Source: DASXTB01 sp036505615 (GTDB taxonomy: Bacteria > Acidobacteriota > UBA6911 > JACQSX01). Taken from it: a stretch of DNA of 30,658 bases. Where the stretch lies: NCBI GenBank assembly GCA_036505615.1, contig DASXTB010000469.1, forward strand, positions 1 to 30,658, written 5' to 3'. Shown piece after piece: positions 15,854 through 23,359 of this stretch. A model generated the notes under the pieces. It had not been told where the DNA came from and did not search any database. It saw only the letters and a program-made list of their open reading frames with translations. Positions within the stretch are counted from its first letter, which is position 1. Each line of letters opens with the position of its first letter. Position numbers and translations under genes: made by a program.

Positions 15854-15874
15854 CTATCGGCCTGCAGACCAACT

Positions 15875-16025
15875 GAGCCGCGCGCGTCAGCAAGCGGACT
15901 CTGGATTTAGCATTTGTTTCGCCGACCAGAACGTTAGCTGCGCGAGGATTTGCCACCATGCTTAATTCTGCCACCTCTGGCGGTATCCGCCCAATCCAGG
16001 GTCCGCTTGCTGACGCGCGCGGCTC
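15875..16025. repeat. MITE-like palindromic element with 33-bp arms between convergent genes
   Basis: 15875-15907 and 15993-16025 are inverted copies with one mismatch in 33 (starting GAGCCGCGCGCGTCAGCAAG). The 85-bp core holds TTGCCACCAT and a small GGCGG/CCGCC hairpin (15978-15991). No gene is present and I see no clear target duplication. A diverged half copy is at 14264-14310. It starts 22 bp after the stop of the plus-strand gene and ends 12 bp before the stop of the GH9 gene, so its stem could also end both transcripts. Confidence 0.85.
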
Positions 16026-16036
16026 CATCCGCTCAC

Positions 16037-17956
16037 TCACGGCCGACGCCGCGGCCTGTTCGCAGCCGGTGAAACAAACTGCGAAGCCAGAAAAGTGTAG
16101 GACGTAATGTAGTAGATGCCGGTCTCGTTTACTATCCAGGGCATCGTTCTTGCGCCGGTCGGATCCGAGTAATTCCAGTCTCGATAGGCCTTCCCATAGG
16201 GCGCAGCATTTCCATCGGGAAGGTTTGGAGGACGCGCACGACCACCCAGCTCGTAATATTGATAAGTGGGCCCGTCAACGATAAACCCCGGAGCAGGTCC
16301 AGATGCAGAGAGGCTGGTGTCGGTAATTCCAAAATTATCGATCCCCGAAAAATAAGGATAGAGCGGATCGTTCACCCCCGCCGGCTTGCCGATAAAATTC
16401 GGCCTTGAGAATGAGTCGTCGTAAGAGCCGAACCAAGCGTGGTACAGGTGCCAAATTCCATGTTTGGCTCCGGCACTTTCCGCGTTGCTCATGTAAACCA
16501 TATTCATTGGGTTGGCGCCGTTTAAATAATGAAGGTAGTCCTGAGCGTGGTTTAGGCATTCAGCAGGGGTATGCGATCCGGTAGCCCCGAACCGAGCCGC
16601 CCAAAACAGGTCCATTGCGTACTCAGCCTTAACCTGGTTTGAGGACCAATAGTAATCGTCGGCCACTATTCCTGAATTGTAGAGGTCGTTATTCTGAAAC
16701 ACCCAGTTCACGTGACGAGCAATGGCAGTCTTCATCGCGGCTACAATTCCCTCAGATGCCCCGGGTGTCTGAATGTAGGTATAGATGCCGTAATTCACTT
16801 GGTCATTGAATAGCAGTCCATACCTCGACCAGGGCTGGAATCCTTCGACAAAGTTGCGAGCCGCTAGCTGAGAACTGTCCAGGTGAAAGATCTCCGCCGC
16901 CGCCCAAAATTTGAAGCCGGATGCCGGAGCGTTCGCGACCCAATCGTTCCAGGTTGCCATCGCGGCTGTTCTGAGCGTGGCTGCATAATCGGCGTAGGCA
17001 GGAAAAGCAGCCAAGACCCGCGCGCCGTGGGCCACACAGGCGACAAATATGGCCTCGCTGTTAATTCCCGGCGGGTAGTAAAGTCTCACTGCACGGTCGG
17101 TGCTCGGCGGCGCGCTGCTGCTGAAATCAGGTTGATCAACCTCCGACAGCACGTGGTGATCCCTCATCTGCATCTTCAGATACCAGTCCAGCTCCCATTT
17201 CGCTTCGTCCAGGATGTCGGGGACACCATTGCCACTTTCCGGAATATTGCCCTGGCCGTCGTAAAAGGCTCCCGGATTCAGTTCGTAGGCGCTCAGCAAA
17301 TACCAAAGCGTCTGACCTCCGTTGCCATTCGCGCCTGCTCCGCAAGATTCATCGTTAAACTCGATGAACTTGTTGTAGTCGCCTGCATCATGCCAGCCAC
17401 CGCTCAGATCCAACACCCCGTAGGGAGATCCTCCACATCCCGGAGTAGTTGACATATCCCGGAGGTGGCAGGCCTGGTTGTCCGACCAGTTTCCAGCGTA
17501 AATTGCCGGTTTGGCCGTACCACATCGTTGCAAATAGAGCGCCTTCAGTGTCGCCAGCATGGGCAAGCGATAGATGTCTTCGGCTATTCGGAAGTCGTAC
17601 GAGCGCTGCAGAAGGTTGGGCGAGGAGATGTAAAAACTGCCCGCTTCCCTCAGACTCGAGAAGTCCACCCACCAGACATGGTCTCCGCTGATTAAAGGAA
17701 AGCTTTTATCCATTCCCTTGTCCTGAATGGATGGAAGGTCCACGCTGTAGGCAAGACTGTTATCCGCACTCCGGCGAACCTCGGCAACGCCGCCGGGATC
17801 TACTGTAAAGTAGGCAATCTTGAGATCTCCCGGGCGGTAGCCGAAATGATCAGTCTTGATGTTATTGGTGAACAGTATTTCGGCGCCTGGCGAAGGAACG
17901 AGGATCGCGAAAAAGAGGAGAGTGGCGAAAGAGATTTTGAAAATCTTAAAGCGCAA
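16037..17956 (-). CDS. Glycoside hydrolase family 9 endoglucanase (cellulase)
   Basis: The 639-residue secreted enzyme has a signal peptide (1-25), an N-terminal Ig-like CelD_N-type domain (about 30-120: TDHFGYRPGDLKIAYF) and a GH9 (alpha/alpha)6 barrel. The catalytic-base motif GGWHDAGDYNKF (Asp190, Asp193) and late family motifs YLNGANPMNMVYMS and WNYSDPTGARTMPWIVNE are present, with Glu611 in the place of the acid. GH9 enzymes cut beta-1,4-glucans by inversion. The start is TTG at 17956 with GGGAG about 10 bases upstream; an in-frame stop lies a few codons above it and there is no nearby ATG. With the TonB receptor and the two other GH-like proteins it suggests growth on plant or microbial polysaccharide. 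There is no cellulose-binding or dockerin module. Confidence 0.9.
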   Translation of the reverse strand: MRFKIFKISFATLLFFAILVPSPGAEILFTNNIKTDHFGYRPGDLKIAYFTVDPGGVAEVRRSADNSLAYSVDLPSIQDKGMDKSFPLISGDHVWWVDFSSLREAGSFYISSPNLLQRSYDFRIAEDIYRLPMLATLKALYLQRCGTAKPAIYAGNWSDNQACHLRDMSTTPGCGGSPYGVLDLSGGWHDAGDYNKFIEFNDESCGAGANGNGGQTLWYLLSAYELNPGAFYDGQGNIPESGNGVPDILDEAKWELDWYLKMQMRDHHVLSEVDQPDFSSSAPPSTDRAVRLYYPPGINSEAIFVACVAHGARVLAAFPAYADYAATLRTAAMATWNDWVANAPASGFKFWAAAEIFHLDSSQLAARNFVEGFQPWSRYGLLFNDQVNYGIYTYIQTPGASEGIVAAMKTAIARHVNWVFQNNDLYNSGIVADDYYWSSNQVKAEYAMDLFWAARFGATGSHTPAECLNHAQDYLHYLNGANPMNMVYMSNAESAGAKHGIWHLYHAWFGSYDDSFSRPNFIGKPAGVNDPLYPYFSGIDNFGITDTSLSASGPAPGFIVDGPTYQYYELGGRARPPNLPDGNAAPYGKAYRDWNYSDPTGARTMPWIVNETGIYYITSYTFLASQFVSPAANRPRRRP

Positions 17957-18110
17957 TTTAGAACGTCTCCCTCGTCATTGCCTCATTGCCAAGCGGAACA
18001 TAGCCCATTCATGCGCGAAGGGCTGATATATAGGTAGACGCGCCGGTCAACTTGGTTGTTCAATAAATGTTTCGGAGCGAGAAAAAAAGCCGTACGTCCA
18101 TGTCGACGAC

Positions 18111-18177
18111 CGCTGTGTCCTTTGTGTCCGTAGTGGTGCAAAAAGATTGAACCACAAAGGACACCAAGGACACGGCG
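18111..18177. repeat. Inverted repeat of the 'accacaaaggacac' family, copy 1
   Basis: 18111-18137 and 18151-18177 are complementary at 23 of 27 positions. The right arm reads ACCACAAAGGACACCAAGGA and goes on CACGGCG, with an about 9-bp internal repeat (CACAAAGGA, CACCAAGGA). It is the only structure I can see in the 350-bp gap between the GH9 start (17956) and the aldo/keto reductase stop (18307); no gene is seen in the rest. Related copies are at 19996 and 21908. Confidence 0.8.
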
Positions 18178-18306
18178 CAAGATACCGCCGCGTGTTAGCT
18201 AGACCTTGGGTTTCAATAATGTCATTGGAACAGAGTTCGGCATGAATAATCCGGGATCAGGGCGAGATGACTGGAATATCACGACCCGCTGGCACTTCTT
18301 GAGTCG

Positions 18307-19179
18307 CTATGCGCGCACGCTGGCGGCTGGAATCTTGGAGAGCAGTTCTTCCATCTCTCCGCGATTTTCAGCGCCGATGGTAAAACAATCCAACACGTCT
18401 TGAGCCAGAGCAAACTGCAACGCCTCATCCACCTTATGGCGCAGATCTCCTTCGCCCAGGATTTTCATTCCGATTATGCCTTTGCCCTTGGCTTTCATTT
18501 CCTTCAAGACGCCAATCACAGTCTGCGGGTCGGCGTCCATATGCGACCCGATGGGATTGAGGCGCGCCAGATCGACCTCGACCCAATCGGAGTTCGCGGC
18601 CGTTTTTAGAGATCCAAGCGTGTGGCAGGAAGTTCCGTGAGTCCGGATCAAGCCCTTGGCCTTGACTTCGCTTAAAACAGCCATCGCACCAGCCTTCCGC
18701 TCAGGCCAGTCATCCTTCAACATGCAGTGCAGCAGGACGATATCGATGTAGTCGGTTCCGATTTCCTGGCGGAAGCGATCCAGATCGGCACGCATCTGCT
18801 CTTCGGTATTGGCCGAAGTCTTGGTCATGATGACCACCTTTTCCCGTCTTACCGTCTTGAGCGCTTCCTTGGCATGGGGATGACTGCCATAGCTGTCGGC
18901 CAAGTCCCAGAAGTTCAGGCCGTTATCCACACCGGCTCGAAACAGGTCTGCCAGGCCTTCAATTCCCAGATTGGTTTGATGTGAATGCTTGTTGCCTCCG
19001 ATGGTTCCGGTTCCTTGCGCCAATCGAGAAAGCCGAATACCCGTCTTACCCAGTGTGACAACATCCTGCGCGTGCTTCTTTTTGGGCGCGGCGAATAGAT
19101 GATAGGGAAAATGGTCCAGGTTGAGGAGACTGGCTCCGCCCGCAATCGAGCTGTACCGCAGGAAGTCACGGCGTTTCAT
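18307..19179 (-). CDS. Aldo/keto reductase with Tat signal peptide
   Basis: The 290-residue protein begins MKRRDFLRYSSIAGGASLL, a twin-arginine export signal, so it is probably folded with its cofactor in the cytoplasm and exported. The aldo/keto reductase barrel shows the full catalytic tetrad: Asp92 and Tyr97 in WDLADSYG, Lys120 in VVIMTKTS, His151 in VLLHCML. The family reduces aldehydes or sugars with NADPH; Tat-exported members are frequent in Acidobacteriota and Planctomycetes and their substrates are mostly unknown. A good GGGAGG stands 7 bases before the ATG. Downstream is the GH9 cellulase in the same direction but 350 bp away, so a common operon is unlikely. Confidence 0.9.
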   Translation of the reverse strand: MKRRDFLRYSSIAGGASLLNLDHFPYHLFAAPKKKHAQDVVTLGKTGIRLSRLAQGTGTIGGNKHSHQTNLGIEGLADLFRAGVDNGLNFWDLADSYGSHPHAKEALKTVRREKVVIMTKTSANTEEQMRADLDRFRQEIGTDYIDIVLLHCMLKDDWPERKAGAMAVLSEVKAKGLIRTHGTSCHTLGSLKTAANSDWVEVDLARLNPIGSHMDADPQTVIGVLKEMKAKGKGIIGMKILGEGDLRHKVDEALQFALAQDVLDCFTIGAENRGEMEELLSKIPAASVRA

Positions 19180-19321
19180 GTTAGTCCCTCCCGGTTTAAT
19201 TTTGGAAATATAGCATAAAAACGCCGAGGGCCGTCAGCTAATAGAACCCCTCCCGTGACGGCTGCATTGGTGTCCTTGTATTAATGTGAGTAGTCAATGA
19301 TCTAAATATAGGCCAGGACCT

Positions 19322-19870
19322 GGCCGCTTCAGCGGCCATTCCCGAAGGGTTTAAGGCCCGCCGTGATTACGGCGGGTGAATTGCCAGTCATTAAGCCAAT
19401 CGCAGGCCGCTTCCAGCGGCCTTTTCATCCGGCTTTAGCCCTCATTTTTCTTTCGCAAATTTCTCCCTTGCCCGGTTATGTCCAGAAAAGGGGACTCAAC
19501 TTATGTCTCGAAGAAGTTATTGGGAAATTTATCTGCAGATTGTTTGGCACACAAGCTGAAGGGCTCCAGTTCTCATTATTTGAACCAGAGGTTCCCTGGC
19601 CGTGGGCGAATGCGGTGGCAGGACGGCTATGGTGTGGTCAGCTTCGGGCGCAAAGATCTTCCATTTATCTGTGAATACATACGAAGACAAAAGGAGCATC
19701 ACGCCCGAGGGACGACTATTGCCAGGTTGGAAGCCATTGAGGCTGAGGGGCTAAAGCCGGGACCGAGAAAGCCGCTGGAAGCGGCTTTAGACGATTTGAT
19801 TATTGGGCTGCCACCCCGCCGTAAAGACGGCGGGTCTTAAACCCTTCGGGAATGGCCGCTGAAGCGGCCC
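19322..19870. mobile_element. REP/RAYT-type element: nested REP hairpins around a deleted transposase
   Basis: Outer inverted repeats of about 65 bp bound the element. Left (19322-19388): GGCCGCTTCAGCGGCC, then ATTCCCGAAGGGTTTAAG, then CCCGCCGTGATTACGGCGGG. Right (19806-19870): the same order inverted, with CCCGCCGTAAAGACGGCGGG. Each outer repeat holds two hairpins, as in paired REP sequences. A second, inner pair is present: GGCCGCTTCCAGCGGCC with CCGGCTTTAGCCC (19405-19441), and GGGGCTAAAGCCGG with GCCGCTGGAAGCGGC (19747-19785). Between them is a decayed REP-associated Tyr transposase (19503-19840). The element sits in the 843-bp gap between the aldo/keto reductase and CocE-type genes; the rest of that gap holds no gene. 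Confidence 0.85.
19503..19840 (+). pseudogene. REP-associated tyrosine transposase (Y1/IS200-like), internally deleted
   Basis: From ATG 19503 the frame reads MSRRSYWEIYLQIVWHTS and stops at TGA 19557-19559. One frame over, from 19553, the sequence continues KLKGSSSHYLNQ, WQDGYGVVSFGRKDLPFICE, YIRRQKEHHARGT to TAA 19838-19840. These are the first and last parts of RAYT/TnpA_REP proteins (usually about 140 residues). The middle, with the HUH metal motif and most of the fold up to the helix before KLKG, is missing, and the junction is out of frame. The catalytic Tyr region (YIRRQ) is left without its partner. The last 35 codons are built from the inner and outer right REPs, so the C-terminus is encoded by repeat DNA. 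The product cannot be active. Confidence 0.85.
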
Positions 19871-19995
19871 AAGCCAATGCGCTGATTGAAATGGGGTAAA
19901 AATTAGTCTTGAGGGCTCCGTCACACGCCCAGTTCCACGACCATCTCAACGGCGAGCAAGAACTACTCGGCCAAAGAATGGTTTAAAAAAAAATT

Positions 19996-20022
19996 ACCAC
20001 CAAGGACACAGCAGACACAGCG
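19996..20022 (+). repeat. Single arm of the 'accacaaaggacac' repeat, abutting the CocE stop codon
   Basis: ACCACCAAGGACACAGCAGA followed by CACAGCG, after a run of A and T, matches the right arm of the copies at 18151 and 21945. It ends exactly one base before the stop codon (20023-20025) of the minus-strand hydrolase gene. Confidence 0.65.
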
Positions 20023-21882
20023 CTATCGAACCGCTACTGGGACCTTCACATGTGAAGGGTAATGACTGGATCGAAATACGCGCTGGGTCGCTGTTTGATA
20101 ATCGGATTCCCTGGCGGTGAAGATGTTCTCTACGAACTTCTGCGGATTGCGGTCGATGATCGGGAACCAGGTACTTTGGACGTGGACCATGATCTTGTGC
20201 CCTTTTAGGAAGCGATGATCGTTGCCGTGCAGATCAATCACATATTCATTGATTTCGTTGGAGACGACAGGCGCTGGTTCCTCAAAGCTTTTTCTGAATC
20301 TGCCACGAAACACTTCGTCGGCAATCATCAGCTGATAACCACCCATCTTCGGATCTTTCGCATAATCTTCCGGATAAACATCGATCAGCTTGGTGATCCA
20401 GTCGCTGTCGGTGCCGGAAGTTGAGGCAAAGAGGTGTGCGACGATATCTCCGGTAACAGTCACATCCTGGCTCAAAGTCTCAGTCTCCCAGCTCAATACA
20501 TCGGGACGCCTGTGGGCAAAACGTTGATCTTCCACAAGCCAGTTGTACCAGCCCGAGCCTCCTGGAAAATAAGTGGGCTCGATCGGTCGTTGCCGATACG
20601 GGACGGGACGGCTTGGATCGGAAAGGTAGCTGTCAAACGCCTCGTCGTTCTGACGCGGGGGATCGAAGGAAAGACGCCCTCCTGAATGAAAATAGAGATT
20701 GCGTTCGATGATGTTCCGGCGGGGCGGCCATTCGTTATAGGATTGCCATTTATTCGAACCGGTTTGAAAAGTTAGGGCCTCGGGCTGATCCAATTTCGCT
20801 TTGTCCTTCAAGAAGAATGCAAACCACGGGGCCTGCACCTTTTCGCGAAAATATTTTCCCGTGGCACTCTCAAAATCCACCTTTCCCAATTTGTCTCCGT
20901 CACCTCGGGCCCAACCACCATGGTTCCAAGGACCCGCCGCCAGGTAGTTCATGTGCTTGGAATCGTTCTTCTCCAGCGCTTCGTAGATTTTTAGCGGACC
21001 ATAAAAATCCTCCTGGTCCCACCAGCCCGCGACATTCAAGTTCGGAACTGTGACCTGTTTCAAATAGGGAGCCACAGCTTGTTTCTGCCAAAACCAGTCG
21101 TAGTTTGGATGATTCACAAAATCGTTCCAGGTGGGCAGCTTCCCATGGAAGTATTTTTCATTGGCATTAGAAAGCGCCCCGAGGTTCAGATACCACTCAT
21201 AAGTGTCGTACCTGTCAAATTTGAAGTTGGTATTGGTGTTGGAGGTTTCCAAAAGAGCGGCGTATTCAAAACCGTAACTGAGGCGAAAGGCGCCGTTGTG
21301 ATGAAAATCATCGCCCAGAAACATGTCCGCCGGAGACGCCTGTTCAGAGACCGCCTTGAGTGCGGGATGCGGCTCCAGCATCGCCATTACCGTCAACCAG
21401 CCACCGTAAGAAATTCCAAGGACACCAGCTCGGCCATTGTTGCGAGGAACATTCTTCAATAGCCAGTCGATAGAATCGTAAGCGTCGGTACCTTCATCGA
21501 CAGACTTAGGATCCTTCCTGTCCCGCGGCGGACGGTTCATGACAAACTGCCCCTCAGATTTGTGGCGGCCGCGAATGTCCTGAAAAACGAAGATGTATTC
21601 ATCATCGGCCAGCTCTTTGTAACTTCCCCGCAGCGAAGGATTGAAGCCTTTGGAGTCGTGCCCGAGCCCGTAAGGTGTGCGCGTCATCAAGAATGGCAGC
21701 GGTTCGCGCGCGCTCTTGGGCGCGTAGATCTCCGTATTCAGCCGCACACCATCACGCATGGGAATGAGGGCTTCCGTCTTGGAAAACAACTGACTGAGGT
21801 CTTGCTCGGTCTGGCCTCGAGTGAGGGCGGAAAGGAGAATGAGGCCGAGCAGCGGGAAGGCTCTAATAAGATTCTTTTCCAT
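20023..21882 (-). CDS. CocE/NonD family alpha/beta hydrolase (X-Pro dipeptidyl-peptidase S15-like)
   Basis: The 619-residue secreted hydrolase (signal peptide 1-23, ending TRGQ) belongs to the CocE/NonD group: an S15-type alpha/beta hydrolase domain (about 35-340) followed by the jelly-roll PepX_C-like domain (to about 600). Seen motifs: PMRDGVRLNTEIYAP at the start, RGRHKSEG for the oxyanion region, GVLGISYGGW with nucleophile Ser158, GWWDQEDFYG with Asp289, and AGPWNHGGW with His321. Such enzymes act as esterases, glutaryl-acylases or dipeptidyl-peptidases; the substrate cannot be told. It is exported, stands alone, and is framed by copies of one repeat family at its 3' end (19996-20022) and 5' flank (21908-21970). 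Confidence 0.9.
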   Translation of the reverse strand: MEKNLIRAFPLLGLILLSALTRGQTEQDLSQLFSKTEALIPMRDGVRLNTEIYAPKSAREPLPFLMTRTPYGLGHDSKGFNPSLRGSYKELADDEYIFVFQDIRGRHKSEGQFVMNRPPRDRKDPKSVDEGTDAYDSIDWLLKNVPRNNGRAGVLGISYGGWLTVMAMLEPHPALKAVSEQASPADMFLGDDFHHNGAFRLSYGFEYAALLETSNTNTNFKFDRYDTYEWYLNLGALSNANEKYFHGKLPTWNDFVNHPNYDWFWQKQAVAPYLKQVTVPNLNVAGWWDQEDFYGPLKIYEALEKNDSKHMNYLAAGPWNHGGWARGDGDKLGKVDFESATGKYFREKVQAPWFAFFLKDKAKLDQPEALTFQTGSNKWQSYNEWPPRRNIIERNLYFHSGGRLSFDPPRQNDEAFDSYLSDPSRPVPYRQRPIEPTYFPGGSGWYNWLVEDQRFAHRRPDVLSWETETLSQDVTVTGDIVAHLFASTSGTDSDWITKLIDVYPEDYAKDPKMGGYQLMIADEVFRGRFRKSFEEPAPVVSNEINEYVIDLHGNDHRFLKGHKIMVHVQSTWFPIIDRNPQKFVENIFTARESDYQTATQRVFRSSHYPSHVKVPVAVR

Positions 21883-21907
21883 CTTAGCCCGGCTCAGAAC
21901 CAGCTAC

Positions 21908-21970
21908 TTTGTGTCCGCTGTGTCCTTGCTGGTGTTTTTTTTTTACCACAAAGGACACCAAGGTACACAA
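21908..21970. repeat. Inverted repeat of the 'accacaaaggacac' family, copy 2
   Basis: 21908-21933 and 21945-21970 are inverted relative to each other; the right arm starts ACCACAAAGGACACCAAGG as at 18151. A run of eleven T forms the loop side. It begins 26 bp upstream of the CocE-type start codon. Confidence 0.75.
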
Positions 21971-22003
21971 CGAAACAGTCGCCGCGGCCCCTTAGATGCC
22001 GTA

Positions 22004-22025
22004 GGGGCGCACGTCCGTGCGCCCC
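22004..22025. repeat. Perfect 10-bp-arm palindrome
   Basis: GGGGCGCACG, TC, CGTGCGCCCC form a perfect GC-rich stem with a minimal loop. It stands free between the repeat at 21908 and the heptamer array at 22060, and resembles the dispersed 'taggggcg...cgcccc' hairpins seen in many genomes. Confidence 0.7.
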
Positions 22026-22059
22026 CACGCCTGAATCGCCGCTTCGGCACAATCTAAAA

Positions 22060-22130
22060 ACCGATGACCGATTACTGATGACCGATGACCGATGACTTTT
22101 TTGGTACGGCGCTACGGCTCATGATCGGTT
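22060..22130. repeat. Heptamer array, unit ACCGATG, with an inverted CATGATCGGTT end
   Basis: Five adjoining units ACCGATG, ACCGATT, ACTGATG, ACCGATG, ACCGATG (22060-22094) are followed by ACTTTTTT and, after a 25-bp spacer, by CATGATCGGTT (22120-22130), which can pair back. The unit is the reverse complement of that at 12264-12305. The block ends 4 bp before the msrB stop codon. Confidence 0.8.
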
Positions 22131-22134
22131 GAGA

Positions 22135-22533
22135 TTAGTTTTCCTTTTCGAAGCTGAGCGCGGCCGAATTCATGCAATAGCGCAGGCCGGTCGGTTTGGG
22201 GCCGTCGGGAAAGACATGCCCGAGATGAGCGTCGCATCGCATGCACAACACCTCGACCCGCTGCATAAACAGGCTGTTATCCACTTCGGTGCGCACGTTC
22301 TCCTTGGTGATGGGAGCCGAGAAGCTTGGCCAGCCAGTCCCTGATTCGAATTTTGCATCCGCATTGAAAAGCTCGTTGCCGCAGCAAACGCACCTGTAAA
22401 TCCCCTTCTCATGGTTGTCCCAATACTCGCCGGAGAACGCTCTTTCAGTTCCCTTCTTCCGAGTGACGTAGAATTGCTCCCGATTGAGCTGTTTCTTCCA
22501 GTCCTCTTCGCTCTTTACCACTTTTTCGGCCAT
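22135..22533 (-). CDS. msrB: Peptide-methionine (R)-S-oxide reductase MsrB
   Basis: The 132-residue enzyme repairs oxidised methionine (R form) in proteins, using thioredoxin as reductant. It is complete: the zinc site is formed by CVCC (Cys48, Cys51) and CMRC (Cys97, Cys100), the substrate region by GTGWPSF and HLGHVFPDGP, and the catalytic Cys is Cys120 in RYCMNSAAL. It has no signal peptide and is probably cytoplasmic. I chose the ATG at 22533, 8 bases after the stop of the upstream duplicated-domain gene; a GTG at 22566 would overlap that gene and add an unlikely leader. The two genes probably share a transcript. A resolving Cys near the N-terminus is not seen. Confidence 0.95.
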   Translation of the reverse strand: MAEKVVKSEEDWKKQLNREQFYVTRKKGTERAFSGEYWDNHEKGIYRCVCCGNELFNADAKFESGTGWPSFSAPITKENVRTEVDNSLFMQRVEVLCMRCDAHLGHVFPDGPKPTGLRYCMNSAALSFEKEN

Positions 22534-22541
22534 GATTCTCG

Positions 22542-23264
22542 TCACTGCTTGCGCTTGGCGCTCCACTTTGCCGAGCCCAGATCCCCGAGAGTTGCAGTAC
22601 CCTTCATCGTCCCATCCTGATCGACAACTCCTTTATACGAGGCCGTGCCCTCAGTTCCCTGAAAGCTCACTTTGAACGAAAACGCGATTTCTCGGCCATG
22701 GATGGCGCCGGTCACCGGAGCCTCGCCGAAAAATCCCTTATATTGTCCGGTCAACTGCTCTCCCTGCTGCTTGAAAGTGAATACCGGAGACCCGCCGCCT
22801 GCATCAGTTTGAACTTCGAACGACCAGGTCCCAGTGACATCTAATTTGTCTTGGGTCGAAGTGGAAGTGTCAGATTTATCCGTTTGCTCAGCCGTAGCCC
22901 GAGCTGCCGTCCAGGTCCCATCGGCCTGGCCTCCAAAATCAGCCTTGCCTTCGATCGTCTCACCCTTTCGGCCGCCCGTGAGCGCGATTCGCATGTCACT
23001 GCCTTCATACTTTATAGTAAACAGCAACTTGACCTCGTCGTCCTTAACAGTCACATCTACCGGATAACTGCCCTGCCGGCCGGTGATCGTACCGGCGAGA
23101 TTTTCGCCGTCTTTCCTGACTGTCAACTTGGCTTTATTCTCGCCATGGGGTGAAATGATGTTGAGGTCCCAATCGCCGGTGATGTCGACGGACTGGGCGG
23201 TTCCGAAAGTAATGAGCGAGAAGAATAAAGATGCAATCAGGTGCAGTTTAAATTGTGGTTTCAT
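22542..23264 (-). CDS. Secreted protein with two tandem lipocalin-like beta domains, unknown function
   Basis: The 240-residue product starts at ATG 23264 (AGGGA 7 bases before it), not at the longer open frame upstream, because MKPQFKLHLIASLFFSLITF with GTAQS is a clean signal peptide. Two similar domains follow. The first is VDITGDWDLNIISPHG, KLTVRKDGENLAGTITG, GTWTAAR; the second is LDVTGTWSFEVQTDAG, FTFKQQGEQLTGQYKG, SAKWSAKR. Each begins with (V/L)D(I/V)TGxW and ends with a W strand, like small lipocalin or 'TGTW' barrels found in many Acidobacteriota exported proteins. A charged linker (EQTDKSDTSTSTQDK) joins them. No catalytic residue is evident. It lies between the GMC oxidoreductase and msrB, all on the minus strand. 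Confidence 0.8.
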   Translation of the reverse strand: MKPQFKLHLIASLFFSLITFGTAQSVDITGDWDLNIISPHGENKAKLTVRKDGENLAGTITGRQGSYPVDVTVKDDEVKLLFTIKYEGSDMRIALTGGRKGETIEGKADFGGQADGTWTAARATAEQTDKSDTSTSTQDKLDVTGTWSFEVQTDAGGGSPVFTFKQQGEQLTGQYKGFFGEAPVTGAIHGREIAFSFKVSFQGTEGTASYKGVVDQDGTMKGTATLGDLGSAKWSAKRKQ

Positions 23265-23359
23265 GAATTTTCCCTGTCTCGTTGGTGGAGCAATTGTACA
23301 ATCACTGGTCCTCGCGTGAAATCTTGTTTTTTGACCCTTTTCTCCAGAGCATGCCAAGC

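Noticed and set aside
18206..18403. 65-codon open frame on the plus strand
   Set aside because: It runs antisense into the end of the aldo/keto reductase gene and has no ribosome site or recognisable motif.
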